A stretch of 6,512 nucleotides of DNA from Pseudomonadota bacterium (GCA_023420795.1 JAEZVM010000033.1:1-6512); one strand, 5' to 3'; shown: positions 1 through 6,035, counted from the first letter of the stretch. Notes: generated by a model not told the origin, from the sequence alone. Numbers and translations: made by a program.

Positions 1-981
1 GTGCAGGCGGAGATCAACCAGGACGGCCAGATGCGACGCCTGACGACGACCTTGCTCGATGGCAGCGGCAAGCCGCTGAAGAATGTCGTGATCGCCCGCG
101 AAGGCAACGCCTTTACCGCCTCCGAGACTTCCGCGCAGCTTGAGCGCCGCATCGAAATGCATTCCGGCGAGATCCGCTCTTCGCTGTTTGCCGCCACGGA
201 TGCCGCGCAGATTCCGGACAGCGTCGCGACCCAGATCGTCGATATGTTTTCGACCAATATCGATTTCGCCTCCGACTTGCGACGGGGCGACCGCTTCAAT
301 GTCATTTACGAAACCTTCTGGCAGAACGGCGACTATGTGCACGCCGGTCGCGTGCTGGCAGGCGAGTTCTTTAACGGAAGCGACAAATATCAGTCCGTCT
401 GGTTCGAGGAACCCAGCAGCAAGCAGGGCGGCGGTTATTACACCTTTGACGGCAAGTCGCTGAAGAAGGCCTTCCTGAAATCGCCGCTGGAATTCTCCCG
501 CGTGTCCTCCGGTTTCGCAATGCGCGTGCATCCGATCTCCGGCCGCTGGAAGCAGCACAAGGGTGTCGATTATGCAGCCCCTACCGGTACGCCGATCCGC
601 GCGGCCGGCGATGGCGTCATCGATTTCGCCGGCGTGCAGGGCGGCTACGGCAACGTGGTCGTCATCAAGCACTGGAGCAATTATTCGACCGCTTATGCAC
701 ATATGAACCGTTTTGCAAGCGGTATCAGAAAAGGCACGAAAGTCAGCCAAGGCGATGTGATCGGCTATGTCGGCAGTACCGGCTGGTCCACCGGACCACA
801 TTTGCACTACGAGTTCCGCGTCAATAATGTATCACGCGACCCGATGCAGATCGATATCCCGAATGCGCAGCCGCTGGCGGGTGCAGAACTGCAGCGCTTC
901 CGCAGCGTTGCCAGTGCAATGAGCCATCGCCTTGCATTGCTGAACGCACCGGAAAACAGCACCAAACTGGCATCCAGATAA
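1..981 (+). CDS. M23 family (LytM) murein endopeptidase, Csd3/OapA-like, 5'-truncated by the window edge
   Basis: This is a zinc metallo-endopeptidase of the LytM/M23 family, expected to cut peptide cross-links of peptidoglycan in the periplasm. Of the 326 visible residues, about 20-150 resemble the second N-terminal domain of Csd3/OapA-like proteins, and about 165-285 form the LytM domain. All active-site residues are present: zinc ligands H186 and D190 (motif HKGVD) and H269, with catalytic H234 (AYAHM) and H267 (GPHLHYEF). An active enzyme is therefore expected, unlike degenerate EnvC/NlpD-type activators. No signal peptide or membrane anchor is visible. Full-length relatives are over 400 residues, so the GTG at base 1 is probably an internal valine codon and the true start lies outside the window. 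The TAA stop is followed by a strong terminator, and the next gene, anmK, handles a peptidoglycan breakdown product. Family assignment is firm; substrate preference is not readable from sequence. Confidence 0.93.
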   Translation: MQAEINQDGQMRRLTTTLLDGSGKPLKNVVIAREGNAFTASETSAQLERRIEMHSGEIRSSLFAATDAAQIPDSVATQIVDMFSTNIDFASDLRRGDRFNVIYETFWQNGDYVHAGRVLAGEFFNGSDKYQSVWFEEPSSKQGGGYYTFDGKSLKKAFLKSPLEFSRVSSGFAMRVHPISGRWKQHKGVDYAAPTGTPIRAAGDGVIDFAGVQGGYGNVVVIKHWSNYSTAYAHMNRFASGIRKGTKVSQGDVIGYVGSTGWSTGPHLHYEFRVNNVSRDPMQIDIPNAQPLAGAELQRFRSVASAMSHRLALLNAPENSTKLASR

Positions 982-1000
982 TCACGGCACCACAAGTAAA

Positions 1001-1046
1001 CCGTTCAAGGGGCGGTAAAATCATGCCACCTCTTGAACGGTTTTTT
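1001..1046 (+). terminator. Rho-independent terminator after the M23 peptidase, overlapping the anmK start
   Basis: The arm CCGTTCAAG (1001-1009) pairs perfectly with CTTGAACGG (1032-1040). Pairing continues inward through a G-U pair (1010/1031), two G-C pairs, one C-A mismatch (1013/1028), two G-C pairs and a G-U pair, giving a stem of about 15 positions with an 8-base loop (1017-1024). Six T residues follow at 1041-1046. Unusually, the left arm contains the AAGGGG Shine-Dalgarno-like sequence, and the loop and right arm contain the ATG at 1023 used by the longest anmK frame. Confidence 0.85.
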
Positions 1047-2180
1047 ATGCCTGATTCCCAGCCTTCCCTCCTCATCGGCCTGATGTCCGGCACCTGCCTC
1101 GACGGTGTCGATGGTGTACTTGCCGCTTTTTCCTCGGATGCATCGCAACGTCCGATCCAGACCGTGGCAACGGTTTACCTGCCTCTTCCGGAAGACCTGC
1201 GGGCAGACCTAATGGCGTTACAGGCGCCGGGGGACAACGAGATCCATCGCGAAGCGCTGGCAGCCAATCGCCTCGCCGGCGTATATGCCAACTGCGTTGC
1301 GCAATTGCTGGCTAAGAACGAAACCATGCCGGCGCAGGTCCGTGCAATCGGAGCCCACGGTCAGACGGTGCGCCATCGTCCTGAATTAGGTTACACGCGA
1401 CAGATCAATAATCCGGCATTACTCGCGGAGCTGACAGGTATCGATGTAATCGCCGACTTCCGCAGCCGTGACATAGCCGCCGGCGGACAAGGAGCTCCGC
1501 TGGTACCGGCCTTTCATCAGGCTGCCTTTGGCAGCACTGATGAAGCTCGCGTGGTGGCCAACATCGGAGGAATAGGCAATATCAGCATCCTCAGCGCGGA
1601 CGGCGAAGTAACGGGTTTCGATACCGGGCCGGGCAATGTACTGATGGATGCTTGGGCTACTCGCCATCTTGGTACGGCATATGACGCCGATGGCGCCTGG
1701 GGCAGAAGCGGCTGCGTCAATCCAAGCCTGCTCTCGGCTCTGCTCGAAGAAGAATTCCTCCGACTGCCTCCACCCAAGAGCACCGGGCGTGACCTATTTC
1801 ACCTGCCCTGGCTGGATAACAAGCTCGTCCGTTTTCCCGCTGCCGCGGCGGCCGACGTGCAAGCGACGCTTGCAGCCTTTACCGCCACTACACTAGCCGA
1901 TGCAGTCCGCACATATGCAGGCGACGCAAAGGCTGTGTATGTATGTGGTGGTGGCGCGTACAACAGTTTCCTGATGAGTTTGCTGCAGCAGGCGCTGGCT
2001 GACCGCAATCATGCAGCGGTGGTGCACTCGACCGAAGCGTTAGGCGTATCACCCAATCATGTCGAAGCCCTAGCCTTTGCCTGGCTTGCATACCAACATC
2101 TTGAAAGAAAAGCCGGCAATCTGCCAGCCGTCACCGGCGCAAAAGGCCTGCGCGTGCTTGGCGCGCTATATCCGACGTAG
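1023..2180 (+). CDS. anmK: Anhydro-N-acetylmuramic acid kinase (AnmK)
   Basis: AnmK is a cytoplasmic enzyme of cell-wall recycling. It opens the 1,6-anhydro ring of anhydro-MurNAc while phosphorylating it, giving MurNAc-6-phosphate. Numbered from ATG 1023 (385 aa), recognisable blocks are the N-terminal glycine-rich motif GLMSGTCLDGVDG (19-31), HGQTVRHRP (112-120), DFRSRDIAAGGQGAPLVP (145-162), GFDTGPGN (198-205) with the expected catalytic aspartate D200, PKSTGRDLF (251-259), the nucleotide-site glycines CGGGAYN (308-314), and the C-terminal EALAFAWLA block. Length fits the family (about 370). The start is uncertain. ATG 1023 has AAGGGG ten bases upstream, but both lie in the terminator hairpin. 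ATG 1047, just after the T-run, has no Shine-Dalgarno but gives 377 aa and an N-terminus closer to family length. The common SGTSLDG motif reads SGTCLDG here. No separate promoter is clear, so expression may depend on readthrough from the M23 gene. Confidence 0.95.
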   Translation: MPPLERFFMPDSQPSLLIGLMSGTCLDGVDGVLAAFSSDASQRPIQTVATVYLPLPEDLRADLMALQAPGDNEIHREALAANRLAGVYANCVAQLLAKNETMPAQVRAIGAHGQTVRHRPELGYTRQINNPALLAELTGIDVIADFRSRDIAAGGQGAPLVPAFHQAAFGSTDEARVVANIGGIGNISILSADGEVTGFDTGPGNVLMDAWATRHLGTAYDADGAWGRSGCVNPSLLSALLEEEFLRLPPPKSTGRDLFHLPWLDNKLVRFPAAAAADVQATLAAFTATTLADAVRTYAGDAKAVYVCGGGAYNSFLMSLLQQALADRNHAAVVHSTEALGVSPNHVEALAFAWLAYQHLERKAGNLPAVTGAKGLRVLGALYPT

Positions 2181-2200
2181 ACGACTCACTGCCGCACCGG

Positions 2201-2731
2201 TCAGCGCTTGCTGAGCCCGTTCTTGGCAACGACTTCGATCGTGATTTCCTTGCTCGACAGGTAGTACGGCTTGTGGTCGGCATCGGCGAACAGCAGGCGC
2301 AGCGTGTGCTTGCCAACTGGGAGTTCCAGCGTGGTTTCCGTTTCGCCGGCGGCATAATGCCGGTATTTCTCGGTGAACGGAATCGCCTTGAGCAGCATCT
2401 CGTTGGTCAACTTCTGATTGATCAGAAGATGGTGATGACCGGTGTTGTTTATGCGGACGCCCGCCGGCGCAATCCCCATGCCGACCAACCCGAAGGCAAT
2501 CCGAAATGGTGAGGTGACCTTGTCACCATCATGCAGGTTCACGAAATAGACGGTCTTGGCTTCATCCACATAAGGCCGGGTCCGTTCGGCTGCAACACCG
2601 GAAGAACAGATTTCCATCTGCAGCGGTGCCTTGACTCCATCCTTGTTCTGCGCGGCAGCGAAATTTGGAGACGTAAAGAACGAGGCAAGAAGCAAAGACA
2701 ATGCAACTTGGGGCGATACGGACATCCTCAT
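2201..2731 (-). CDS. Secreted DUF4399 domain protein of unknown function
   Basis: The 176-residue protein has an apparent Sec signal peptide: a hydrophobic stretch at about 8-20 and a likely cleavage after AAA near residue 27, so it should be periplasmic. Residues about 60-168 match the DUF4399 pattern as I know it: VYFVNLHDGDKVTSPF (61-76), a GHHHLLI box (98-104), HYAAGETET (125-133), GKHTLRL (140-146) and DADH (150-153). The function of this family is not established. The clustered histidines (98-101, 125, 141, 153) make metal binding thinkable, but this is inference only. There is one cysteine, C42, just before the domain. The start at 2731 has only a weak GGG-type ribosome site; the methionine two codons later (2725) is an alternative. 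It converges on anmK with 20 bases between stops, and no T-run terminator is visible there. A TATAAT box lies 35 bases upstream of the start. Confidence 0.85.
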   Translation of the reverse strand: MRMSVSPQVALSLLLASFFTSPNFAAAQNKDGVKAPLQMEICSSGVAAERTRPYVDEAKTVYFVNLHDGDKVTSPFRIAFGLVGMGIAPAGVRINNTGHHHLLINQKLTNEMLLKAIPFTEKYRHYAAGETETTLELPVGKHTLRLLFADADHKPYYLSSKEITIEVVAKNGLSKR

Positions 2732-2750
2732 GATTTACCCATTAACTATT

Positions 2751-2795
2751 GGCAACAATGAGGGCAATTATATAACCCTGCACAAAACAGGGGAA
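2751..2795 (-). promoter_or_regulatory. Likely promoter of the DUF4399 gene, with an element shared with the erpA promoter
   Basis: Read on the minus strand, a perfect TATAAT lies at 2767-2772, preceded by GGTTA. Seventeen bases further upstream (2790-2795) is TTCCCC, a poor -35. Transcription would begin near 2760, about 30 bases before the start codon and just past the erpA terminator. The 22 bases from the -10 box through 2751 are nearly the same as those at the erpA promoter (3219-3239). Confidence 0.6.
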
Positions 2796-2805
2796 TTCAA
2801 AAATA

Positions 2806-2834
2806 AAAAAGCGCAGGGGCTACCTGCGCTTTTT
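2806..2834 (-). terminator. Intrinsic terminator of erpA (hairpin symmetrical, could act both ways)
   Basis: A perfect inverted repeat pairs AAAAAGCGCAGG (2806-2817) with CCTGCGCTTTTT (2823-2834) around a 5-base loop. On the minus strand the stem is followed by a run of six T residues, then ATTTTTG. It lies 20 bases past the erpA stop codon and separates erpA from the DUF4399 gene. Confidence 0.92.
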
Positions 2835-2854
2835 ACAAAAACCAAAAAACGGAA

Positions 2855-3202
2855 TCAGGAGAACGAAGAACCGCAGCCGCAAGTGGTGTTGGCGTTGGGG
2901 TTCTTGATCACGAACTGCGCGCCTTCCAGATCGTCCTTGTAGTCGATTTCCGCGCCAACCAGATACTGGTAGCTCATCGAATCGATCAGCAACTGCACGC
3001 CATTCTTGCTCATGGTCGTATCGTCGTCGTTGACGATTTCATCGAAGGTGAAACCGTACTGGAAACCGGAACAGCCGCCGCCCTGCACAAATACACGAAG
3101 TTTCAGGTCGGGGTTACCTTCCTCTGCGATCAATTCCGCCACCTTGGCGGCTGCGCTATCGGTAAAGACGATCGGTGCGGGCATTTCGGTAACAGCATTC
3201 AT
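2855..3202 (-). CDS. erpA: A-type iron-sulfur cluster carrier/insertion protein ErpA
   Basis: This is a small cytoplasmic A-type carrier (HesB/IscA/ErpA family) that receives Fe-S clusters from the assembly scaffold and passes them to apo-targets; in E. coli, ErpA serves isoprenoid-synthesis and respiratory enzymes. The 115 residues carry the three invariant cluster-ligand cysteines: C44 in GGGCSGFQYGF, and C108 and C110 in the C-terminal CGCGSSF. Length is typical. ErpA is preferred over IscA or SufA because of the N-terminal PIVFTDSAAAKVAELI sequence, the FQYGFTFDE pattern and the isolated location with no isc or suf genes nearby; this sub-family choice is less certain than the family. The start is well supported by AGGAG six bases upstream (3209-3213). 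It lies 52 bases downstream of the bactofilin stop, probably has its own promoter there, and ends at a strong terminator. Confidence 0.95.
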   Translation of the reverse strand: MNAVTEMPAPIVFTDSAAAKVAELIAEEGNPDLKLRVFVQGGGCSGFQYGFTFDEIVNDDDTTMSKNGVQLLIDSMSYQYLVGAEIDYKDDLEGAQFVIKNPNANTTCGCGSSFS

Positions 3203-3218
3203 TTCAGGCTCCTGCTAA

Positions 3219-3239
3219 GGCATCAATGAGTCAATTATA
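3219..3239 (-). promoter_or_regulatory. Likely erpA promoter -10 region with a shared downstream element
   Basis: On the minus strand a perfect TATAAT (3234-3239) lies 31 bases before the erpA start, giving a predicted transcript start near 3227. No good -35 hexamer is found at 16-18 bases, where the sequence runs into the end of the bactofilin gene, so an activator or weak basal promoter is possible. The block TATAATTGACTCATTGATGC and the following C closely match the one at 2751-2772. Confidence 0.55.
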
Positions 3240-3254
3240 GACGTTCGGCGATTT

Positions 3255-3644
3255 TCACGTATTCGACAGCGCCAGCTTCAGAACAGGCTCTTCGACCTGA
3301 TCGTGCGTCAGCTTACCGGCCACGAGTGCACCGCCATGCATCTCCAGCGCCTTGTAATATACATCTCCTGTTATGCGGGCTCTCGGCTGCAATTCAAGCA
3401 GCTCCGATGAATATACCGGCCCGATGACTTCACCATTCACCACCAGATGCGCCACCCGCACCTCGCCCTCCACCTTTGCATGCTCGGAGATCACCAGCAT
3501 GCTGGGGTCATCGCCCTCGGCAATGACATTACCCTTCACGTGTCCGTCGATGCGAAGGCCGCCGCGAAAGCGTACATTGCCCTCGATATTGGTCGATATG
3601 CCAATCAGACTGTCAATCGTGCCTTTGTTTTTGCGGCCTAACAT
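3255..3644 (-). CDS. Bactofilin (polymer-forming cytoskeletal protein)
   Basis: Bactofilins (DUF583/CcmA family) form a right-handed beta-helix that polymerises without nucleotide into filaments, often at the inner membrane, to position cell-wall enzymes or polar proteins. The 129-residue product is little more than the core domain. It opens with a short polar tail (1-8), then the hallmark TIDSLIG (9-15) and EGNVRFRGGLRIDGHVKGNV (21-40). Periodic GEV/GDV-type turns with hydrophobic strands follow (60-61, 71-72, 93-94) up to GGALVAGKL near 104-112. The start is clear: AGGAGG (3651-3656) sits six bases upstream. That Shine-Dalgarno directly follows the stop codon of the upstream DUF6776 gene, so translation of the two is probably coupled. 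M23 endopeptidases work with bactofilins in other bacteria (CcmA in Helicobacter), and one lies about 2.3 kb away here on the opposite strand. A direct link in this organism is inference. Confidence 0.92.
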   Translation of the reverse strand: MLGRKNKGTIDSLIGISTNIEGNVRFRGGLRIDGHVKGNVIAEGDDPSMLVISEHAKVEGEVRVAHLVVNGEVIGPVYSSELLELQPRARITGDVYYKALEMHGGALVAGKLTHDQVEEPVLKLALSNT

Positions 3645-3650
3645 GTCGGC

Positions 3651-3659
3651 CCTCCTTTA
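3651..3659 (-). promoter_or_regulatory. Bactofilin ribosome-binding site adjoining the upstream stop codon
   Basis: Read on the minus strand, TAAAGGAGG joins the DUF6776 stop codon directly to a perfect AGGAGG Shine-Dalgarno. The bactofilin ATG begins six bases later. A ribosome finishing DUF6776 would sit on the site that loads the bactofilin, which is the usual arrangement for translational coupling. Confidence 0.8.
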
Positions 3660-4418
3660 CAAGTTCGCGGATGCCTGGGTACGTACCTGGCCTTTTTCGA
3701 GTACGCGTGCCTGAACCACCTTGGCCACCGCTCCCTCGGGCAGGGTAAGCACCCCTTCGACGCGCTGATAATATCTGAAGCCAAGCTTGAATTTCCCCTG
3801 CTCGGCGGGAGCCATATCAGGAAAAGTCATCATAGCATTTTTGCCGTCCTGCAGAACTGTGACAGCAAGCTGCAAGCTACCCGTAAACTGTTGCTCGCCC
3901 TTGCCGCCTTGCATGATCAGTAACCGGTAACGCAGCTGATTGGGCGGCTGCACATCAATCTTCAACCGCCGGATTGTCACCCCTGCGGGTCCAATTGCAT
4001 TCGGAAGCAAACTTTCAAAAAAAGCCAGATCTTCCTTCAGCCGGGTATTTTCCGACTCCAGAGCTCTCACCTGAGAAATGAGCTGCTTTTGCGCCGACTG
4101 CTCGATAGTCAGCCGGCTTTCCGCCGCGTTCGCCGTCGTGGACAACTCGTCACGTTCGGCAGTGAGCGCCTCTACCTGGTCCCTGTAGAGCGCCAGTTGT
4201 TGGCTGGCGCCGTCCGCATGCAGGCCGGTCAAGCCCCGGCCCATCTCGTAAATCCACATCGCCATGCCCCCCACGAAACCCAGCACGATGATGGTCAGCA
4301 GCAGGCGCCACGTCCATGGCAACTGGGTCTTGATCGTCAACTTCGGTGACGCCGCCGAGCGGCGACGTCGCGCGAGCCGGAACTTCGTCGATTTAAAAGG
4401 CGAGGAGGAAAGACTCAT
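3657..4418 (-). CDS. DUF6776 family single-span membrane protein with coiled coil
   Basis: The 253-residue protein has a short basic N-terminus (KFRLARRRR, 12-20) and one hydrophobic span at about 37-57. From about 74 to 138 there is a heptad-like coiled coil, then a globular C-terminal domain of about 145-245 rich in beta-type sequence (RYRLLIMQ, FTGSLQLAVTVLQ, LGFRYYQRVEGVLTLP). The basic N-terminus suggests it stays in the cytoplasm, with the coiled coil and C-terminal domain in the periplasm. The sequence fits DUF6776, a family of unknown function that I recall mainly from beta- and gammaproteobacteria. The ATG at 4418 has no recognisable Shine-Dalgarno and lies 20 bases after the argC stop, so reinitiation by ribosomes leaving argC is plausible. 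The 12-base gap to the bactofilin gene makes a shared job with that filament the most natural guess. A TonB-like or division-protein role cannot be excluded. Confidence 0.8.
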   Translation of the reverse strand: MSLSSSPFKSTKFRLARRRRSAASPKLTIKTQLPWTWRLLLTIIVLGFVGGMAMWIYEMGRGLTGLHADGASQQLALYRDQVEALTAERDELSTTANAAESRLTIEQSAQKQLISQVRALESENTRLKEDLAFFESLLPNAIGPAGVTIRRLKIDVQPPNQLRYRLLIMQGGKGEQQFTGSLQLAVTVLQDGKNAMMTFPDMAPAEQGKFKLGFRYYQRVEGVLTLPEGAVAKVVQARVLEKGQVRTQASANL

Positions 4419-4438
4419 GAAACAGGAACGACATTTAC

Positions 4439-5482
4439 TTAGGGCAATACTGGAATGTGCATCAAGCCCGTCGTTTCATCAAGCCCAAACAGAATATTCA
4501 TGCATTGCACGCCTTGGCCTGCAGCGCCTTTCACCAGATTGTCCTCGACCACTAGGATGACCAGCAGATCGCCGCCTTCCGGCCGATGCACTGCAATGCG
4601 CAGCTTGTTCGAAGCGCGCACCGAGCGGGTTTCCGGATGGCTTCCGGGCGGCATGACATCGACAAACGGCTCGCCCTTGAAGTGGTTCTCATACAACGCC
4701 TGAAAGTCAGTGCCACGCGCCTCGGGCAGGATGGTGGCGTACAAGGTCGAATGAATGCCGCGAATCATCGGCACCAGATGCGGCACGAAGGTCAAACCGA
4801 TTTCGCGGCCGGCAATCGCCTGCAAGCCCTGCGTGGTTTCCGGCAGGTGGCGGTGGCCCTTCACGCCATAAGCCTTGAAGTTATCCGAGGCCTCCGCCAT
4901 CAGCGTGTGCACCTCGGCCTTGCGGCCTGCGCCCGACACGCCGGACTTGCAGTCGGCAATCAGCATTCTTTCATTGACTAACGGCTTGCCCTGCGCGAGC
5001 AACGGGGCAAATCCCAACTGCATCGAGGTCGGATAGCAGCCCGGCAAGCCGATGACGCGTGCGTTGCGAATTGCCTCACGATTCACTTCCGGCAGTCCAT
5101 ACACCGCTTCCTTCAAAACATCCGGGCAGGAATGCGGCATGCCGTACCATTTCTCGAATTGCGTGACATCCTTCAGACGAAAATCAGCGGCAAGGTCGAT
5201 GATTTTCACGCCGGCTTCGAGCAGTTCGCGCGCCTGCGCCATTGCCACGCCATGCGGAGTCGCGAAAAACACCACGTCGCACTCGGTCAGCTTCGCCTTG
5301 TCGGGGGACGAAAACGCCAGCGAGACATACCCGCGCAACGACGGGAACATGTCAGCCACCGGCATGCCATCTTCCTTGCGCGAAGTAATGGCTGTTAACT
5401 CCACCTGAGGATGCGCCGCCAGCAGGCGCAGCAGTTCCACACCCGTATAGCCCGTACCGCCTACGATACCAACCTTGATCAT
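4439..5482 (-). CDS. argC: N-acetyl-gamma-glutamyl-phosphate reductase (ArgC)
   Basis: ArgC catalyses the third step of arginine synthesis, the NADPH-dependent reduction of N-acetyl-glutamyl-5-phosphate to the semialdehyde, in the cytoplasm. The 347-residue product begins with the nucleotide-binding loop GIVGGTGYTG (5-14). It contains the catalytic cysteine C149 in GLPGCYPTS, the GVSGAGRKAE block (181-190), the GHRHLPE segment with the expected catalytic-site histidine (209-215), and HLVPMIRGI (235-243). This is the longer (type 1) ArgC form of about 345 residues. The open frame continues upstream to 5704, but ATG 5482 is chosen because it gives the family N-terminus (MIKVGIVGGTGYTG) and has AAGGA six bases upstream; the extension would run through the rpsI terminator into rpsI. 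It heads the block with DUF6776 and bactofilin. No other arginine gene is present. Confidence 0.97.
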   Translation of the reverse strand: MIKVGIVGGTGYTGVELLRLLAAHPQVELTAITSRKEDGMPVADMFPSLRGYVSLAFSSPDKAKLTECDVVFFATPHGVAMAQARELLEAGVKIIDLAADFRLKDVTQFEKWYGMPHSCPDVLKEAVYGLPEVNREAIRNARVIGLPGCYPTSMQLGFAPLLAQGKPLVNERMLIADCKSGVSGAGRKAEVHTLMAEASDNFKAYGVKGHRHLPETTQGLQAIAGREIGLTFVPHLVPMIRGIHSTLYATILPEARGTDFQALYENHFKGEPFVDVMPPGSHPETRSVRASNKLRIAVHRPEGGDLLVILVVEDNLVKGAAGQGVQCMNILFGLDETTGLMHIPVLP

Positions 5483-5519
5483 GTCTTTTCCTTGCAAAAA
5501 ATGTCCGCTACACCTTGAG

Positions 5520-5525
5520 ATTTTA
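5520..5525 (-). promoter_or_regulatory. Possible argC promoter -10 box
   Basis: In the 94 bases between the rpsI terminator and the argC start, the minus strand shows TAAAAT (five of six matches to TATAAT), 37 bases before the ATG. No convincing -35 lies 16-18 bases upstream. A promoter is needed somewhere here because a strong terminator precedes argC, but this exact site is tentative. Confidence 0.35.
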
Positions 5526-5576
5526 ACAGCCGACTTTGGGGACCTATGACTGTCTTTACCTTGCCGCACAAAAGCA

Positions 5577-5608
5577 AAAAGCCGCCAGGCGCAAACCCGG
5601 CGGCTTTT
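5577..5608 (-). terminator. Intrinsic terminator of the rplM-rpsI operon
   Basis: AAAAGCCGCC (5577-5586) pairs perfectly with GGCGGCTTTT (5599-5608). Two further G-C pairs lie inside an A-C mismatch, leaving a loop of about six bases. On the minus strand the stem ends in TTTTTGCTTTTG. It lies 22 bases past the rpsI stop. Confidence 0.92.
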
Positions 5609-5630
5609 CGATGCTCTGAAAACGCGAGAA

Positions 5631-6023
5631 TTAGCGCTTGGAGAACTGTTTTGCGCGACGTGCCTTGCGCAGACCGACTTTCTTACGCTCGACTTCACGT
5701 GCATCGCGCGTGACGAAGCCAGCTTTCGCCAGTTCCGGCTTCAGGCCTGCATCGTAATCGATCAGCGCGCGGGTAATGCCATGGCGCACTGCACCTGCCT
5801 GGCCCGACTCGCCACCACCGTGCACGTTGACCAGGATGTCGAAACGCTCGACATTGCCGGTCAGTTCGAGCGGCTGACGAATAACCATCAGACCAGTCTC
5901 GCGCGAAAAATATTCAGCCGCCGGCTTGCCGTTGACAACGATGTTGCCCGTGCCGGATTTGATGAAAACGCGAGCCACTGCACTCTTGCGACGGCCGGTT
6001 CCGTAGTTGTAGTTACCGATCAT
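5631..6023 (-). CDS. rpsI: 30S ribosomal protein S9 (uS9)
   Basis: uS9 is a small-subunit protein whose extended C-terminal tail reaches the ribosomal P site and touches the peptidyl-tRNA anticodon arm. The 130 residues have the family length and hallmarks: YGTGRRKSAVARVF (7-20), GKPAAEYF (32-39), VHGGGESGQAGAVRHGI (67-83), RDAREVERKKVGLRKARRA (105-123) and the basic tail ending FSKR. The start is supported by AAGGA placed over the rplM stop codon (TAAGGA). It is the second gene of the rplM-rpsI pair and is followed by a strong terminator. Confidence 0.99.
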   Translation of the reverse strand: MIGNYNYGTGRRKSAVARVFIKSGTGNIVVNGKPAAEYFSRETGLMVIRQPLELTGNVERFDILVNVHGGGESGQAGAVRHGITRALIDYDAGLKPELAKAGFVTRDAREVERKKVGLRKARRAKQFSKR

Positions 6024-6035
6024 GTCCGTTCCTTA
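6024..6035 (-). promoter_or_regulatory. rpsI ribosome-binding site overlapping the rplM stop codon
   Basis: On the minus strand, TAAGGAACGGAC is followed directly by the rpsI ATG. The last two bases of the TAA stop of rplM form part of AAGGA, with seven bases to the ATG. This fits translational coupling that keeps uL13 and uS9 in equal amounts. Confidence 0.8.

Noticed and set aside
1..3. GTG at base 1 as the true start of the M23 gene
   Set aside because: The protein would lack an export signal and be well short of the family length, and the frame is simply open to the edge. It is treated as a truncated gene.
2152..2168. GCGCG/CGCGC inverted repeat near the end of anmK
   Set aside because: It is a short GC-rich stem inside coding sequence without a T-run, expected by chance at this base composition.
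2201..2214. Small inverted repeat TCAGC-GCTT-GCTGA at the anmK/DUF4399 convergence as a terminator
   Set aside because: The stem is only 5 bp, lies at the end of the coding sequence and has no T-run on either strand. Termination for these two genes is not visible here.
2631..2942. Plus-strand open frame of 103 codons across the DUF4399-erpA gap
   Set aside because: It runs through the signal-peptide region of one gene, a terminator and the end of erpA. The composition is non-protein-like and there is no ribosome site.
5483..5704. Upstream extension of the argC frame, giving a 421-residue protein
   Set aside because: It would run through the rpsI terminator and into the rpsI coding region. 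The extra residues do not resemble ArgC, and ATG 5482 has a good ribosome site and gives the family N-terminus.
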